DNA of 64,000 nucleotides from Acetivibrio sp. MSJd-27 (GCF_018918095.1 NZ_JAHLPV010000005.1:55143-119142); one strand, 5' to 3'; counted from the stretch's first letter, positions 8,621 through 17,691 are shown. Notes: generated by a model from the letters alone, not told the origin. Numbers and translations: made by a program.

Positions 8621-8919
8621 AACAGTACAAAGTGACTTACAAGAAAGTATTGCAGGAATTTATCAGTCAGTTTGTTGAGGAATATTTTTACTCTTTCTGT
8701 AATCAGAGAGGATTTATTTGCGGGATGGAATTTTTGGATAATGATGATTTCTGCATGCATCTTTATTACAAGGGTAAAAAGTACAATATTCAGGCCATAG
8801 AAAAAGAAGGATTTTACCTTTGGCATTTGGAGCCATACCGTCAGACATTCTTTGAGACAGATCTTTGCGGTATAGACAGCTTTCGGCTGGTTTTGACCGC
8901 GATTCTTGAGAATAAATGA
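8617..8919 (+). CDS. Small protein of unknown function, partner of the tandem RHH gene
   Basis: 100 residues, rich in aromatic residues (EEYFYSFCNQRGF; FCMHLYYKGKKYNIQ; FYLWHLEPYRQTFF), no signal peptide or membrane segment. I recognise no family. The four-base overlap with the ribbon-helix-helix gene shows translational coupling, so the two probably act together. A toxin, effector or accessory protein is possible, but nothing in the sequence decides it. Confidence 0.6.
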   Translation: MKQYKVTYKKVLQEFISQFVEEYFYSFCNQRGFICGMEFLDNDDFCMHLYYKGKKYNIQAIEKEGFYLWHLEPYRQTFFETDLCGIDSFRLVLTAILENK

Positions 8920-8992
8920 AATTTTTCAATAAGAGGAAATTGCGCCGTTATAGTCTGCTTGAAGAAAAAATGAGAATCCAATGGAAACGAAA

Positions 8993-9029
8993 AAATCGTC
9001 ATGGAATATTCTGAATTCCATGACGATTT
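8993..9029. terminator. Hairpin/terminator between convergent genes
   Basis: The stem AAATCGTCATGGAATT/AATTCCATGACGATTT is flanked by A-runs and T-rich DNA. It separates the RHH cassette from the convergent FAD protein gene. A closely similar hairpin lies at 15083-15118. Confidence 0.8.
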
Positions 9030-9085
9030 CTTGTATTCTGTTCCTTCAGATGTGCTTTTACGATGCCTCGGTTTTATTTCATGAT

Positions 9086-10453
9086 TTACTCGCCGGCCTG
9101 GGCAATATGTCTTGCCACAACAACGCCGCTGCAGGAGGCCTGAATCAATCCCCGGGTGATTCCTGCGCCGTCGCCTGTGACATACAGACCTTTTACCGGA
9201 GTCTGCAGATGCTCGTCCACGGTGATTTTGGCAGAGTAAAATTTGACTTCGGGACCGTATAGCAAGGTGTCCCTGCCGTTGATACCGGGACACAGGTGAT
9301 CCATTGCCTCCAGGCATTTGAGGATTGGTTTTAATATTCTGGGTGTGAAAGCATGCCCGATATCGCCGGGAACAGCGTCCTTCAGAGTTGGGTCGAGCGC
9401 AACCTTTTTTAAACGCTCCGGCGTGGTGCGCCGTTCCATTTTAATATCCTCCAGCCGCTGTACCATGATTTTTCCGCCGGTCAAATCATTCACCAGTTTG
9501 GCAATCCGTTTTCCGTAACCGATGGAGTCCTTAAAGGGCTCTTTGAAACGAATGGAAGTAAGAAGGGCAAAGTTTGTATTCTGAGATTTTACATCCTGGT
9601 AGCAGTGCCCGTTGACCACAGCCAAATCATCGTCATAGTTTTCCTGTGACACAAATCCGCCCGGATTCATACAGAAACTACGCACTTTATTTTTGTCCCA
9701 GAAAACCACTTTCATCTCATACAGTTCGTTGGTCACGTGATCCATAACAGAGCGTGGTACCTCCACCCGCACGCCGATATCCACTTCTTTGGAATTCAGT
9801 TCAATCCCTAAGTCATAGCACTGCTGTGTCAACCAGCCGCTGCCTACCCGGCCGACTCCCGCAACCACATTCGCAGCATGATAGATATTCCCGTCAGAAG
9901 CCAGCACGCCGGTAATTCTTTGGCCGTCCTCCGAGGGGATAAGACTTTTGGCATAGGTCAGCTCTTTCACGGTTACATGAGGGTAAGAGACAACCTTATC
10001 ATACATTCTGAGCATAATCTGCGCGCTTTTTTCAGAACCCAAATGACGGACAGGACACTGAATCAGTTTCAGAGAATATTTGCTGGCCTCATAGGAAAGT
10101 TTTTCCGCAAATTCTTTATTAAAATGTACTACCGGTGATCCGCCGAATTCCAGATATATATTGTCTACATAACGGATCAATTCATCAATGTTTCCGACAT
10201 GTTCGGGTAACTCTCCGCCCACATCGGAATTTAAGGAAAGTTTGCCGTCAGAAAAGGCGCCTGCGCCGCCCCAGCCGGTTGTGATATGGCAGGGAGAACA
10301 GCTGACGCAATGTTTTGTTTTTATCTTAGGGCATTGCCTGTGAATTCGCCCTTTCTCCAGAATCAGAATTTTTGTGTCTGCATTGTACTTTAGAAGTTCC
10401 AGAGCGGTGAAAATACCGGCAGGACCGGCTCCTACAATGATAACGTCATACAT
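9086..10453 (-). CDS. NAD(P)/FAD-dependent oxidoreductase (COG2509-like)
   Basis: 455 residues. The N-terminus MYDVIIVGAGPAGIFTALEL is the FAD-binding Rossmann motif (GxGxxG). A cysteine-rich patch follows (RQCPKIKTKHCVSCSPC, about residues 45-61) and then GWGGAGAFSDGKL, typical of the uncharacterised FAD-dependent dehydrogenase group. The C-terminal GLYVTGDGAGITRGL is the second FAD contact. The ATG at 10453 is chosen because GGAGGT sits 8 bases before it; a longer frame to 10528 covers the promoter. The substrate is unknown; the cysteines could hold a cluster or be redox-active. Confidence 0.85.
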   Translation of the reverse strand: MYDVIIVGAGPAGIFTALELLKYNADTKILILEKGRIHRQCPKIKTKHCVSCSPCHITTGWGGAGAFSDGKLSLNSDVGGELPEHVGNIDELIRYVDNIYLEFGGSPVVHFNKEFAEKLSYEASKYSLKLIQCPVRHLGSEKSAQIMLRMYDKVVSYPHVTVKELTYAKSLIPSEDGQRITGVLASDGNIYHAANVVAGVGRVGSGWLTQQCYDLGIELNSKEVDIGVRVEVPRSVMDHVTNELYEMKVVFWDKNKVRSFCMNPGGFVSQENYDDDLAVVNGHCYQDVKSQNTNFALLTSIRFKEPFKDSIGYGKRIAKLVNDLTGGKIMVQRLEDIKMERRTTPERLKKVALDPTLKDAVPGDIGHAFTPRILKPILKCLEAMDHLCPGINGRDTLLYGPEVKFYSAKITVDEHLQTPVKGLYVTGDGAGITRGLIQASCSGVVVARHIAQAGE

Positions 10454-10510
10454 GACAGAAACCTCCATTATTTGAGTAGGTTTTTGCATACTGCAAAAAG
10501 ACCCTAGACT

Positions 10511-10538
10511 ATTATAGCGGTTTTCCAAAAAAAATCAA
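10511..10538 (-). promoter_or_regulatory. Promoter of the FAD-dependent oxidoreductase
   Basis: On the minus strand TTGATT (10533-10538), 16 bases, TATAAT (10511-10516). The predicted start is about 50 bases before the ATG. A small hairpin (TTTTTGCA/TGCAAAAA) lies in the leader. Confidence 0.65.
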
Positions 10539-10887
10539 GAGAAATCGTCAAATGAAACAAAAACGATGCGAAGAAGGGGAATGATATTGCTCATATGGTC
10601 ATTAGGTCTATATGCGGCCGGGCTCTAATTTAGAAAGAAAAAGGAAGATATTTCCTGATAGGAAAAGTTGAAACGCTTGTATGATGGATTTTGCCGCCTA
10701 TTATGCGCAAAAGCATTTCATTTTGTTATAAAATACGCTGTGTATGGCATAATATAGTAAGAGAGGAAGAAATCTCTGGGGAAAATAAACAAATATGCTT
10801 TTGCCACTTGATTTTTAAGGAAATTTTCAGTATAATTACAATGATTATCGTGGGGTAATTTTTAAAAATAGCCGTTAAAACGAAAAG

Positions 10888-11075
10888 CAAGATGTTCGCC
10901 GCCTCTTCAAGCGGTTGAGGATCACTTTCTTTTTTCAGCGAGAGTATCATCTTCCGCTGAATCGTCGCATAACGGAGCAAAGCCCCTTATTGAGCAAGAA
11001 AAAACGCTTTTGCAAAGCTCATTATAAAAGCGTTATAACCTTGTCAGGCGGAGGATATATATTCTTCGCTTGCTC
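10888..11075. repeat. Dispersed palindromic element, family B, copy 1 (partial)
   Basis: In order: CAAGATGT with GCCGCCTCTT, a hairpin CAGCG...CGCTG (10936-10959), CCCCTTATTGA, an AACGCTTTTGCAAA segment, and GGCGGAGGATATATAT. The same blocks in the same order, on the opposite strand, make up 41405-41700. This copy lacks a clear second terminal repeat. It lies in an 860-base gene-free stretch (10454-11314) in which I see no other gene. Confidence 0.7.
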
Positions 11076-11314
11076 ACAAATCGGAAACCGTCTGCAAGTT
11101 GGGATGGGAACCGATTGCTTGTTTTCATAATGAGCTATTATGGAAGCATGAAATGGCGGAATGATCCCTCTTTTGATAAAAAAGAATTCTGCCGCATTTG
11201 TCGGCTGCGAATGGAAAGCTTCATTCCGTGCTAAAAATGTGGAACGATGGGGGAGTCTTTCGTTGAAACAGTTTTCCGGATAAAATCATGTCCGGGATAC
11301 GGGAGGATTTTCGA

Positions 11315-11512
11315 ATGTGGACTGTTGTTTATATGGCGCAGAATAAAGAGGATGCTGACAGTATCGGTAAGGTTCTGGAGGAAAAGGGTCTTTTGATCAA
11401 AGTGCGTACCATGGGGGAAAACAACGATGAAGGTGAACTGTGCTATGAAATTTTGGTTCCTGAATCAGAGGTAAACGAAGCACATGAAATCATCATTGAA
11501 AATAATATTTGA
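11315..11512 (+). CDS. Small DUF2007-like (putative signal-transducing) protein
   Basis: 66 residues: WTVVYMAQNKEDADSIGKVL, a ligand-domain-like strand and helix, then LLIKVRTMG and a closing LVPESEVNEAHEIIIEN. This resembles the short ferredoxin-like DUF2007 family, often found upstream of pfkA in Clostridia. The ATG at 11315 is used rather than an in-frame ATG at 11288 because GGGAGGA (11301-11307) serves it. The function is not known. Confidence 0.65.
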   Translation: MWTVVYMAQNKEDADSIGKVLEEKGLLIKVRTMGENNDEGELCYEILVPESEVNEAHEIIIENNI

Positions 11513-11617
11513 AAAAGCGTTTTTTTGAAGGCTTTATTTAAAATTTAAACAATGTTGGACAGGCTGTGCTGTAAAAAGGGCTTGCCTGTTGGAATTATTT
11601 TGATGGGAGATGGATGT

Positions 11618-12580
11618 ATGAAACGCATAGGTGTATTGACAAGCGGCGGTGACGCGCCGGGCATGAACGCGGCGATTCGTTCTGTTGTCCGCAGCGGCCT
11701 GCATTACGGAATGGAAGTGTATGGAATACGGGAAGGATATAAAGGTCTTCTGGAAGAAAATGTGGAAGCAATGACATACCGTTCTGTTTCCGAGATTATA
11801 AACCGCGGCGGCACCATTCTGAAAACCGCTAGATGTCTGGAATTTGCCACAGAGGAAGGCGTTTCCAAGGCAGTGGAAGCGGCAAAAAGGCTGGGCCTTG
11901 AAGGGATTGTTGTTGTTGGCGGTGATGGATCTTTCCGCGGTGCACGGGATTTAAGCCGGAATGGCTTGCCCACGATTGGGATACCCGGAACAATCGATAA
12001 TGATATCGCCTGCACCGATTACACAATCGGTTTTGATACAGCGCTGAATACGGCGTGTGAAGCGATTGATAAGCTGAAGGACACCTGTGCGTCCCATAAC
12101 CGCTGTAGCGTGGTGGAGGTTATGGGGCGGCATGCGGGGCACATCGCAATGCATGTCGGAATTGCCAACGGGGCGGAATCTATCATCGTGCCGGAAAAGC
12201 GGTTTGATTTAAAGGCTGATATTGTAGACCGAATAGAAAAAGCGGATGACAAGGGGAAATCTCATTTTATTGTCATTCTTGCAGAGGGAATCGGTCAGGC
12301 TTCCATGATGGCGAAACAAATTGAAGAGATCACCGGAGTGGAGACCCGTGCTACCATTCTTGGACACATACAGAGAGGCGGTTCTCCGACTGTTCAGGAC
12401 AGGGTTATGGCAACCCGTATGGGCGTGAAAGCAGTGGAATTACTCAAGGAAGGTGTTGGCAACCGAGTTATCGCTTATAAGAGCGGCCAGGTTGTGGATT
12501 ATGATATTACCGAAGCATTGAACATGACCAAGAGTGTGGAGGAAGATCTGGTACACGCGTCACAGGTCGTTACCGAGTAG
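11618..12580 (+). CDS. pfkA: ATP-dependent 6-phosphofructokinase
   Basis: Phosphorylates fructose 6-phosphate to fructose 1,6-bisphosphate, the committed step of glycolysis. The 320-residue length is that of bacterial PfkA. Seen: the ATP loop TSGGDAPGMNAAIRS, GGDGSFRGA, the catalytic PGTIDNDI, and substrate-binding EVMGRHAGH. GDGSF rather than DGSY-type diphosphate motifs, together with the length, points to the ATP enzyme. The ATG at 11618 follows GGGAGA. Pyruvate kinase starts 20 bases later, so the two key glycolytic kinases form an operon. Confidence 0.96.
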   Translation: MKRIGVLTSGGDAPGMNAAIRSVVRSGLHYGMEVYGIREGYKGLLEENVEAMTYRSVSEIINRGGTILKTARCLEFATEEGVSKAVEAAKRLGLEGIVVVGGDGSFRGARDLSRNGLPTIGIPGTIDNDIACTDYTIGFDTALNTACEAIDKLKDTCASHNRCSVVEVMGRHAGHIAMHVGIANGAESIIVPEKRFDLKADIVDRIEKADDKGKSHFIVILAEGIGQASMMAKQIEEITGVETRATILGHIQRGGSPTVQDRVMATRMGVKAVELLKEGVGNRVIAYKSGQVVDYDITEALNMTKSVEEDLVHASQVVTE

Positions 12581-12600
12581 TCCGGATTGGAGTGAGTTAT

Positions 12601-14355
12601 TTGAGAAAAACAAAGATTATATGTACCTTAGGTCCGGCGACAGACGATGAGGAAATATTAAGGCAATTGATGCGAAACGGCATGAATGTAGCGAGAGTTA
12701 ATTTTTCGCACGGCACCCATGCGGAACAGAAGAAACGGATTGAGCGGTTCAAAAAGATTAGGGATGAATTACAACTTCCTGTGGCTTTGCTGCTGGACAC
12801 CAAAGGACCGGAAATCCGTATTAAAACATTCTCAAAGGGGAAGATTACCCTTTCAGCCGGAGAACAGTTTACCCTGACCACAGATGAGGTGGAAGGAACC
12901 GATAAGATTGTCAGTGTTACATACAAAGACTTGAACAAGGATTTAAAGGCCGGTGATACGGTTTTGATCGACGATGGTCTGATTGAACTGAATGTTATCC
13001 GGATCCAGGGAACGGAAATTGTCTGCGAAGTGAAGAACGGCGGAGACGTTTCCAACAATAAAAGCATCAACATTCCCAATGCGGCCATTCATTTGCCTTA
13101 TATGTCTGAAAAGGACCGGGCGGATATCCTGTTTGGAATCGAAAACGATTTCGATTTCATCGCGGCTTCTTTTGTGAGAACTGCTTACGATGTAATGGAA
13201 GTCAAAAAGATACTGGAAGAGAATGACGGGCTTAATATCATGGTGATCTCTAAGATAGAGAACCAGGATGGGATCCGGAACATTGATGAGATTCTGAAAG
13301 TCAGCAACGGCATTATGATTGCCCGCGGTGACATGGGGGTTGAGGTTCCGTTTGAAGAATTGCCTACCATTCAGAAAATGCTGACACAGAAATGCTATAA
13401 GAGCGGAAAGATTGTTATTACAGCAACCCAGATGCTGGACTCTATGATTCGTAATCCGCGCCCTACCCGTGCGGAAACCACTGATGTGGCAACGGCTGTG
13501 TTCGATGGAACCAGCGCAGTCATGCTCTCCGGGGAGACAGCGGTGGGAAAATACCCGGTTGAAAGCTTGAAAACCATGGCTAAGATAGCCAGAAGGACAG
13601 AAAAATCCATCAATTATAAAGAAAATTTCAATTTGAATAAAATGGACACGGCCCAGAATGTCACCAATGCGATTTCCCATGCAACCTGCATGACTGCGCA
13701 TGATCTGGAGGCGTCCGCGATCATTGCCATCACCATCAGCGGTGCAACAGCGAGAATGGCTTCCAAGTTTCGCCCTAACTGTCCGATTATAGCACCGACT
13801 CCCTCCCAAAAGGCCTATCGTCAGCTGGCGCTTTCCTGGGGAGTATATCCGGTCTTGGCGGAAATGAAGGAAAGTTCTGATGAGCTGTTTGAATATGCGG
13901 TAGATAAGGCATTGGAAACAAAGATTGTAAAGAACGGGGATATCGTGGTGATTGCCGCGGGGCTTCCCTCCGGAACAGGCGGTACCACCAATATGCTGAA
14001 AGTTCAGCTAGTTGGCCGCAGCCTTGCAAACGGAACAGGCGTCAATGAGTTGGTGATAAGCGGTAAGCTGTGTGTTGCCAAGACAGACGAGGAAGCGACC
14101 ACGAAATTTGAAGAAGGGGATATTTTGGTGGTGCGTTCCACCAGCAATCTGCTGCTTCCGATTATTAAAAATGCAAAGGGTATCATCACAGAGGAGGAAG
14201 GGTTGACTTCCCATGCTGCTATTGTGGGACTGACACTGGATATTCCGGTTATTGTTGGCGTGAAGGATGCCACTGATATCCTGGAACATGGAATGACCGT
14301 CACAATCGATTCCCGCCGTGGATGTGTTTATTGCGGTGTGACAAAGGTGCTGTAA
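12601..14355 (+). CDS. pyk: Pyruvate kinase with C-terminal PEP-utilising mobile domain
   Basis: Makes pyruvate and ATP from PEP and ADP. The barrel carries RKTKIICTLGPATDD, LLDTKGPEIR, the catalytic region ISKIENQDG, ARGDMGVEVP and MLDSMIRNPRPTRAE. After the regulatory domain an extra domain (about residues 495-584) holds LTSHAAIVG, the phosphohistidine-type mobile domain seen in Bacillus and Clostridia pyruvate kinases. The start is called at TTG 12601 because GGAG (12589-12592) is 8 bases upstream and the product then begins like known enzymes; GTG 12592 would overlap the ribosome site. Confidence 0.95.
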   Translation: MRKTKIICTLGPATDDEEILRQLMRNGMNVARVNFSHGTHAEQKKRIERFKKIRDELQLPVALLLDTKGPEIRIKTFSKGKITLSAGEQFTLTTDEVEGTDKIVSVTYKDLNKDLKAGDTVLIDDGLIELNVIRIQGTEIVCEVKNGGDVSNNKSINIPNAAIHLPYMSEKDRADILFGIENDFDFIAASFVRTAYDVMEVKKILEENDGLNIMVISKIENQDGIRNIDEILKVSNGIMIARGDMGVEVPFEELPTIQKMLTQKCYKSGKIVITATQMLDSMIRNPRPTRAETTDVATAVFDGTSAVMLSGETAVGKYPVESLKTMAKIARRTEKSINYKENFNLNKMDTAQNVTNAISHATCMTAHDLEASAIIAITISGATARMASKFRPNCPIIAPTPSQKAYRQLALSWGVYPVLAEMKESSDELFEYAVDKALETKIVKNGDIVVIAAGLPSGTGGTTNMLKVQLVGRSLANGTGVNELVISGKLCVAKTDEEATTKFEEGDILVVRSTSNLLLPIIKNAKGIITEEEGLTSHAAIVGLTLDIPVIVGVKDATDILEHGMTVTIDSRRGCVYCGVTKVL

Positions 14356-14476
14356 AGATATTTCATTTGTATACTCGTCAAAAGGCTTGAGACATAAGGC
14401 AAATTCAGTGTGTGATAGGAAGATACAGAGCGTGGATGCTGCATCTTTGCATGGCGCTTTGTTCAAAGGAGCGCTT

Positions 14477-15013
14477 ATGAATAAAAATATACCGAATATC
14501 ATAACGGTGTTTCGTTTTGTGTTGGTGGTTGTTTTTGCTATTTTCTTTTTCTCTCCTTTGGAGAATGGAAGAATGATTGCTGCAGGTATTTTCCTGCTGG
14601 CTGAATTCAGTGATGCGCTGGACGGCTATCTGGCACGAAAGTATCAAATCGTCAGCGATTTTGGAAAGATTATGGATCCTCTAGCGGATAAAGTGATGCA
14701 GATTGTTGTCGCAGTCTGTGTAGCGGTGGCTGAGCCCAGCTTGATTTGGGTGCCCATCTTTTTATTTGCCAAGGAAATTGTGATGGTGATTGGTGCGGCG
14801 AATCTGCTCACCAAGGATACCGTTGTCAAGGCAAACTGGGCCGGTAAACTGGCCAGTGTGATCTATTTTGTAGTCTTTACCGTTATCATGCTTTTTAAAG
14901 ATATCAGTCCGGCTGTGAAGCAGTTGCTTTGCGGTACCTTTGTGGCGTTTTCCATCCTGGCATTCATCATCTATGGAATAGATTTTATTCATATGGTGAA
15001 AAAAAAGAAATAA
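14477..15013 (+). CDS. pgsA: CDP-diacylglycerol--glycerol-3-phosphate 3-phosphatidyltransferase
   Basis: Makes phosphatidylglycerol phosphate in the membrane, the entry to PG and cardiolipin. 178 residues with about five membrane segments. The CDP-alcohol phosphatidyltransferase signature is intact: SDALDGYLARKYQIVSDFG then KIMDPLADK, containing the metal-binding aspartates. The start PNIITVFRF is typical. AAAGGAG precedes ATG 14477; the longer frame to 14387 has no site. Confidence 0.93.
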   Translation: MNKNIPNIITVFRFVLVVVFAIFFFSPLENGRMIAAGIFLLAEFSDALDGYLARKYQIVSDFGKIMDPLADKVMQIVVAVCVAVAEPSLIWVPIFLFAKEIVMVIGAANLLTKDTVVKANWAGKLASVIYFVVFTVIMLFKDISPAVKQLLCGTFVAFSILAFIIYGIDFIHMVKKKK

Positions 15014-15082
15014 AGCAATGAACTGTGCTTTGACGCTCTTAGAAAAACGCAAGGTTCTATAAGATAAAAGAATACAAAAAAA

Positions 15083-15118
15083 GAATCGTCATAGAAGTTA
15101 AATTATTCTATGGCGATT
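15083..15118 (+). terminator. Hairpin after pgsA, similar to the one at 8993
   Basis: The stem AATCGTCATAGAA/TTCTATGGCGATT is preceded by an A-run. The T-tail on the plus strand is weak. The core resembles the hairpin at 8993-9029 (ATCGTCAT), so this may be a small repeated hairpin as well as a terminator. Confidence 0.55.
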
Positions 15119-15191
15119 GCTTATTCGTTACATATTTTTCACGTTCAGATAGAGGAACGCATTGAAAAGTATCTCGGAAAGGATTGGTTTT

Positions 15192-15860
15192 ATGTTCTTA
15201 TTTGATACCCATGTACATACAAAAGAAGTCAGCCCCTGTGGGAATGTTTCGGCAGCGAAAACCGTGCGGTTATATCATGAAGCAGGCTATAGCGGGCTAT
15301 GCATCACGGATCATTTAAAGAGGGGGTATATCCGTGATCACTGTTTTGAAAACTGGAAGGAATATATCTCCTGTTTTCTCCGCGGATGGCATGCTGCAAA
15401 AGCGGAGGGAGAGCAGCTCGGAATGGATGTGTTGCTGGGAGCTGAATTGTGTTTGGATGAAAGCGTCAATGAATATCTGCTGTTTGGTATCAACGAAAAA
15501 TTTTTATACGACCATCCGGATTTATATGCCAAAAGTTTACCGGAATTGAGGAAGATTGCTGATCAAAATGACATTCTTATTTTTCAGGCGCATCCGTTTC
15601 GTCCAGAGATGGAACGGGCCGATGCAAGGCTTCTGGACGGTGTGGAGGCGGTGAACGGAAACCCGCGGCACAACTCTCATAATGAGTTAGCGGCTCAGTT
15701 CGCGGAAAAGAATAAACTGCTGGTATGCGCCGGCTCCGATTGTCATGAGATAGAAGATGTGGGGAGAAGCGGTATCAGGACACAGAACCGGATCTGCAAT
15801 TTATTCGATTTGAAAAATATACTGAAAAATGGAGCATTTGAGTATATTTCGATTAGATGA
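15192..15860 (+). CDS. PHP-domain metal-dependent phosphoesterase
   Basis: 222 residues with the four PHP metal motifs: DTHVHTKEVSPCG at the start, ITDHLKRGY, QAHPFRP and GSDCHEIED. PHP proteins hydrolyse phosphate esters (histidinol phosphate, oligonucleotides or nucleotides). This short form with no extra domain resembles the general YciV/TrpH-like group, but the substrate is not evident. The ATG at 15192 follows AAAGGA; the frame opens 30 bases earlier without a site. Confidence 0.82.
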   Translation: MFLFDTHVHTKEVSPCGNVSAAKTVRLYHEAGYSGLCITDHLKRGYIRDHCFENWKEYISCFLRGWHAAKAEGEQLGMDVLLGAELCLDESVNEYLLFGINEKFLYDHPDLYAKSLPELRKIADQNDILIFQAHPFRPEMERADARLLDGVEAVNGNPRHNSHNELAAQFAEKNKLLVCAGSDCHEIEDVGRSGIRTQNRICNLFDLKNILKNGAFEYISIR

Positions 15861-15874
15861 TGTTTTTCGATTAG

Positions 15875-15898
15875 AAGGCCTTGCAGCAGCAAGGCCTT
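15875..15898. terminator. Bidirectional terminator
   Basis: Perfect stem AAGGCCTTGC/GCAAGGCCTT with an AGCA loop, between convergent PHP and bofA genes. A TTTTT follows 6 bases on. Confidence 0.8.
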
Positions 15899-15907
15899 CC
15901 GTATTTT

Positions 15908-16195
15908 TCATATGTACAGCAGCCGCAATAAATAGCTTCCGATAACGCCGTATATACCACAGAATCCATAACATATCGCTGTTACCGCGTTCACACCGAC
16001 TGTGAAGGAGAAGGCCTGTGTCACCAGATTAAATAAAAAGACCAAAACGCTGTAACACAGGCCTCTTAACACAAACTTTGATAAAGTTAAGATTGGTTTG
16101 AAAAATACAAATAAAACAATTAAGGTAACCGAGATTACCAAAAGTAGCATGCCGATATTGCCGAAATCAACCTGTGATCCCATCCTGCGCACCAC
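15908..16195 (-). CDS. bofA: Pro-sigma-K processing inhibitor BofA
   Basis: 95 residues, nearly all membrane-embedded (MLLLVISVTLIVLFVFFKP; RGLCYSVLVFLFNLV; then VNAVTAICYGFCGIYGVIG). BofA sits in the forespore-surrounding membrane and holds the SpoIVFB protease inactive until late sporulation. The family C-terminus with GxxG is present. It starts within the end of the yaaL gene: GTG 16195 or ATG 16183 are both possible starts and neither has a strong ribosome site. Presence of this gene supports a spore-forming host. Confidence 0.85.
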   Translation of the reverse strand: MVRRMGSQVDFGNIGMLLLVISVTLIVLFVFFKPILTLSKFVLRGLCYSVLVFLFNLVTQAFSFTVGVNAVTAICYGFCGIYGVIGSYLLRLLYI

Positions 16196-16451
16196 CCATT
16201 TCCATTTCAGAATGATATTGAGCTGTAAAACCAGCTTTTTTCGCTTGATTCATCAGGTTTTGATATCTTCTTTCAGCGGCATTCAGTTCATAGATTGCAA
16301 GTTCCACATTTTCCGCACCTGCGACCATATCAAAATTTTGTCTTGCGAAGTTCAGTTCTTTTAAGGCCCATTTAATGTTTTTGCGAAGGATTTCTTCCTC
16401 ACTCATCTGTGGTTTTATAAACAGCGCTTTCAGATTGTATTTTTCCAGCAT
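16167..16451 (-). CDS. yaaL: YaaL-type DUF2508 protein
   Basis: 94 residues, charged and helical. IKWALKELNFARQNFDMV and ELAIYELNAAERRYQNL are characteristic of DUF2508, which is encoded next to bofA in Bacillus and Clostridia. The function is unknown. The ATG at 16451 has AAAGGATG upstream. The 3' end overlaps bofA, so the two are coupled. Confidence 0.8.
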   Translation of the reverse strand: MLEKYNLKALFIKPQMSEEEILRKNIKWALKELNFARQNFDMVAGAENVELAIYELNAAERRYQNLMNQAKKAGFTAQYHSEMEMGGAQDGITG

Positions 16452-16561
16452 TGATTCACCATCCTTTTCTATTTGGCTCTTATTGTATTTTATGCCCAGT
16501 TTGTACAATTTTATAACAAGTTTTCCTATCTTTTTACCTAGGATCAAAAAGAAACCATTGA

Positions 16562-16590
16562 TTGACGGTGGAAGCTTGCCATGTTACAAT
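16562..16590 (+). promoter_or_regulatory. Promoter of birA
   Basis: TTGACG (16562-16567), 17 bases, TACAAT (16585-16590). The start would be near 16597, giving a leader of only about 13 bases before ATG 16610. No BirA operator is evident around it. Confidence 0.65.
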
Positions 16591-16609
16591 GGACAAAGAG
16601 GTGAGAAGA

Positions 16610-17575
16610 ATGACGAAATATAGAATCCTCGCTTTTTTGGAGAAAGAAAAAAATAATGTGATATCCGGTATGGAAATCGCTCAGAAGATGGGGATCTCGC
16701 GCAACGCTGTTTGGAAAGCTGTGAATTCATTAAAGGCCGAGGGGTATCCAATTGAAAGCATAAAGAACGGAGGGTATTGTTATTCCCCTGTTGAAAAGGA
16801 GGATATCCTTTCCGTATATGAGATCCGCAAGCGGCTGCGAAGCGGTAAATTCGGAGAAAATATGAAGGTGGTTCCCGTTCTTGATTCTACCAATACGGAC
16901 TTGAAGCGTATTGCATTTGAAAAGGAAGACGGTTTTGTTTTGGTCTCGGAAAAACAGACTGGAGGGCGGGGCAGGATGAACCGGACCTTTTTGTCAGACG
17001 GCACAGAAGGAGCCTATTTCAGTTTTTTACTGAGGCCGGAACTGTATGCGGGGCAGTTGCCTCTGCTGACCGCCGCAGTCTCGCTGGCGGTTGCAGAATG
17101 CCTTGAAATAGATTTCCAAATAAAAGCAGATATCAAATGGCCGAATGATATCTTTGTAAATGGCAGAAAAATTTGCGGGATTTTGACTGAAGCATCGGTA
17201 GAACAGGAATCCGGAAAAGTGGAATGGGTGATCGTCGGAATCGGAGTAAATGTTAATCAATCCTGTTTTCAGGGAGAGCTATTAGATAAGGCAATATCGA
17301 TAAAAATGCTTATTGGCGGCAATGTCTGCCGTGCAGATGTGATTGCTGGAATACTGAACTGTTTTGAAGCTTATTATGCGGACGGGATATGCAGAAAAGA
17401 GATGATTGCAAACTATCGGAAAAAGCTTTCTTCCATTGGAACGAAAAGACGGGTTTGGAGCAATGGAACTTTGTATGAGGGAAAGATTATCGGGGTTGAT
17501 GAAGACGGCAGACTGTTGGTGGAACTGCCGGATCAAACAGAGATAACGGTAATGTCTGGGGAGCTGGAGAATTGA
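16610..17575 (+). CDS. birA: Bifunctional biotin-protein ligase / biotin repressor
   Basis: 321 residues. An N-terminal winged helix (KMGISRNAVWKAVNSL) is followed by the ligase domain: GRGRMNRTFLS binds biotinyl-AMP, then KWPNDIFVNGRKICGIL and a C-terminal SH3-like part. It attaches biotin to carboxylase subunits and may repress biotin genes. The ATG at 16610 follows GAGGTGAG. It stands alone between a divergent yaaL-bofA pair and a convergent gene. Confidence 0.93.
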   Translation: MTKYRILAFLEKEKNNVISGMEIAQKMGISRNAVWKAVNSLKAEGYPIESIKNGGYCYSPVEKEDILSVYEIRKRLRSGKFGENMKVVPVLDSTNTDLKRIAFEKEDGFVLVSEKQTGGRGRMNRTFLSDGTEGAYFSFLLRPELYAGQLPLLTAAVSLAVAECLEIDFQIKADIKWPNDIFVNGRKICGILTEASVEQESGKVEWVIVGIGVNVNQSCFQGELLDKAISIKMLIGGNVCRADVIAGILNCFEAYYADGICRKEMIANYRKKLSSIGTKRRVWSNGTLYEGKIIGVDEDGRLLVELPDQTEITVMSGELEN

Positions 17576-17625
17576 GTTTTTCGTGCTAGCAGAAAAACAG
17601 AATTCTTTGTATTTTTATATTTAAC

Positions 17626-17659
17626 AAAAATGCCAAAGATGAAAATCTTTGGCATTTTT
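17626..17659. terminator. Bidirectional terminator
   Basis: Perfect 15-bp stem AAAAATGCCAAAGAT/ATCTTTGGCATTTTT with a GAAA loop between convergent birA and the 658-residue gene. Confidence 0.93.
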
Positions 17660-17691
17660 ATCTTATTTCATTTTTCGAATTATGATAAAAT

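Noticed and set aside
12943..13809. 288-codon open frame on the minus strand
   Set aside because: Lies wholly inside pyruvate kinase on the other strand, has no ribosome site and no recognisable product; a shadow frame.
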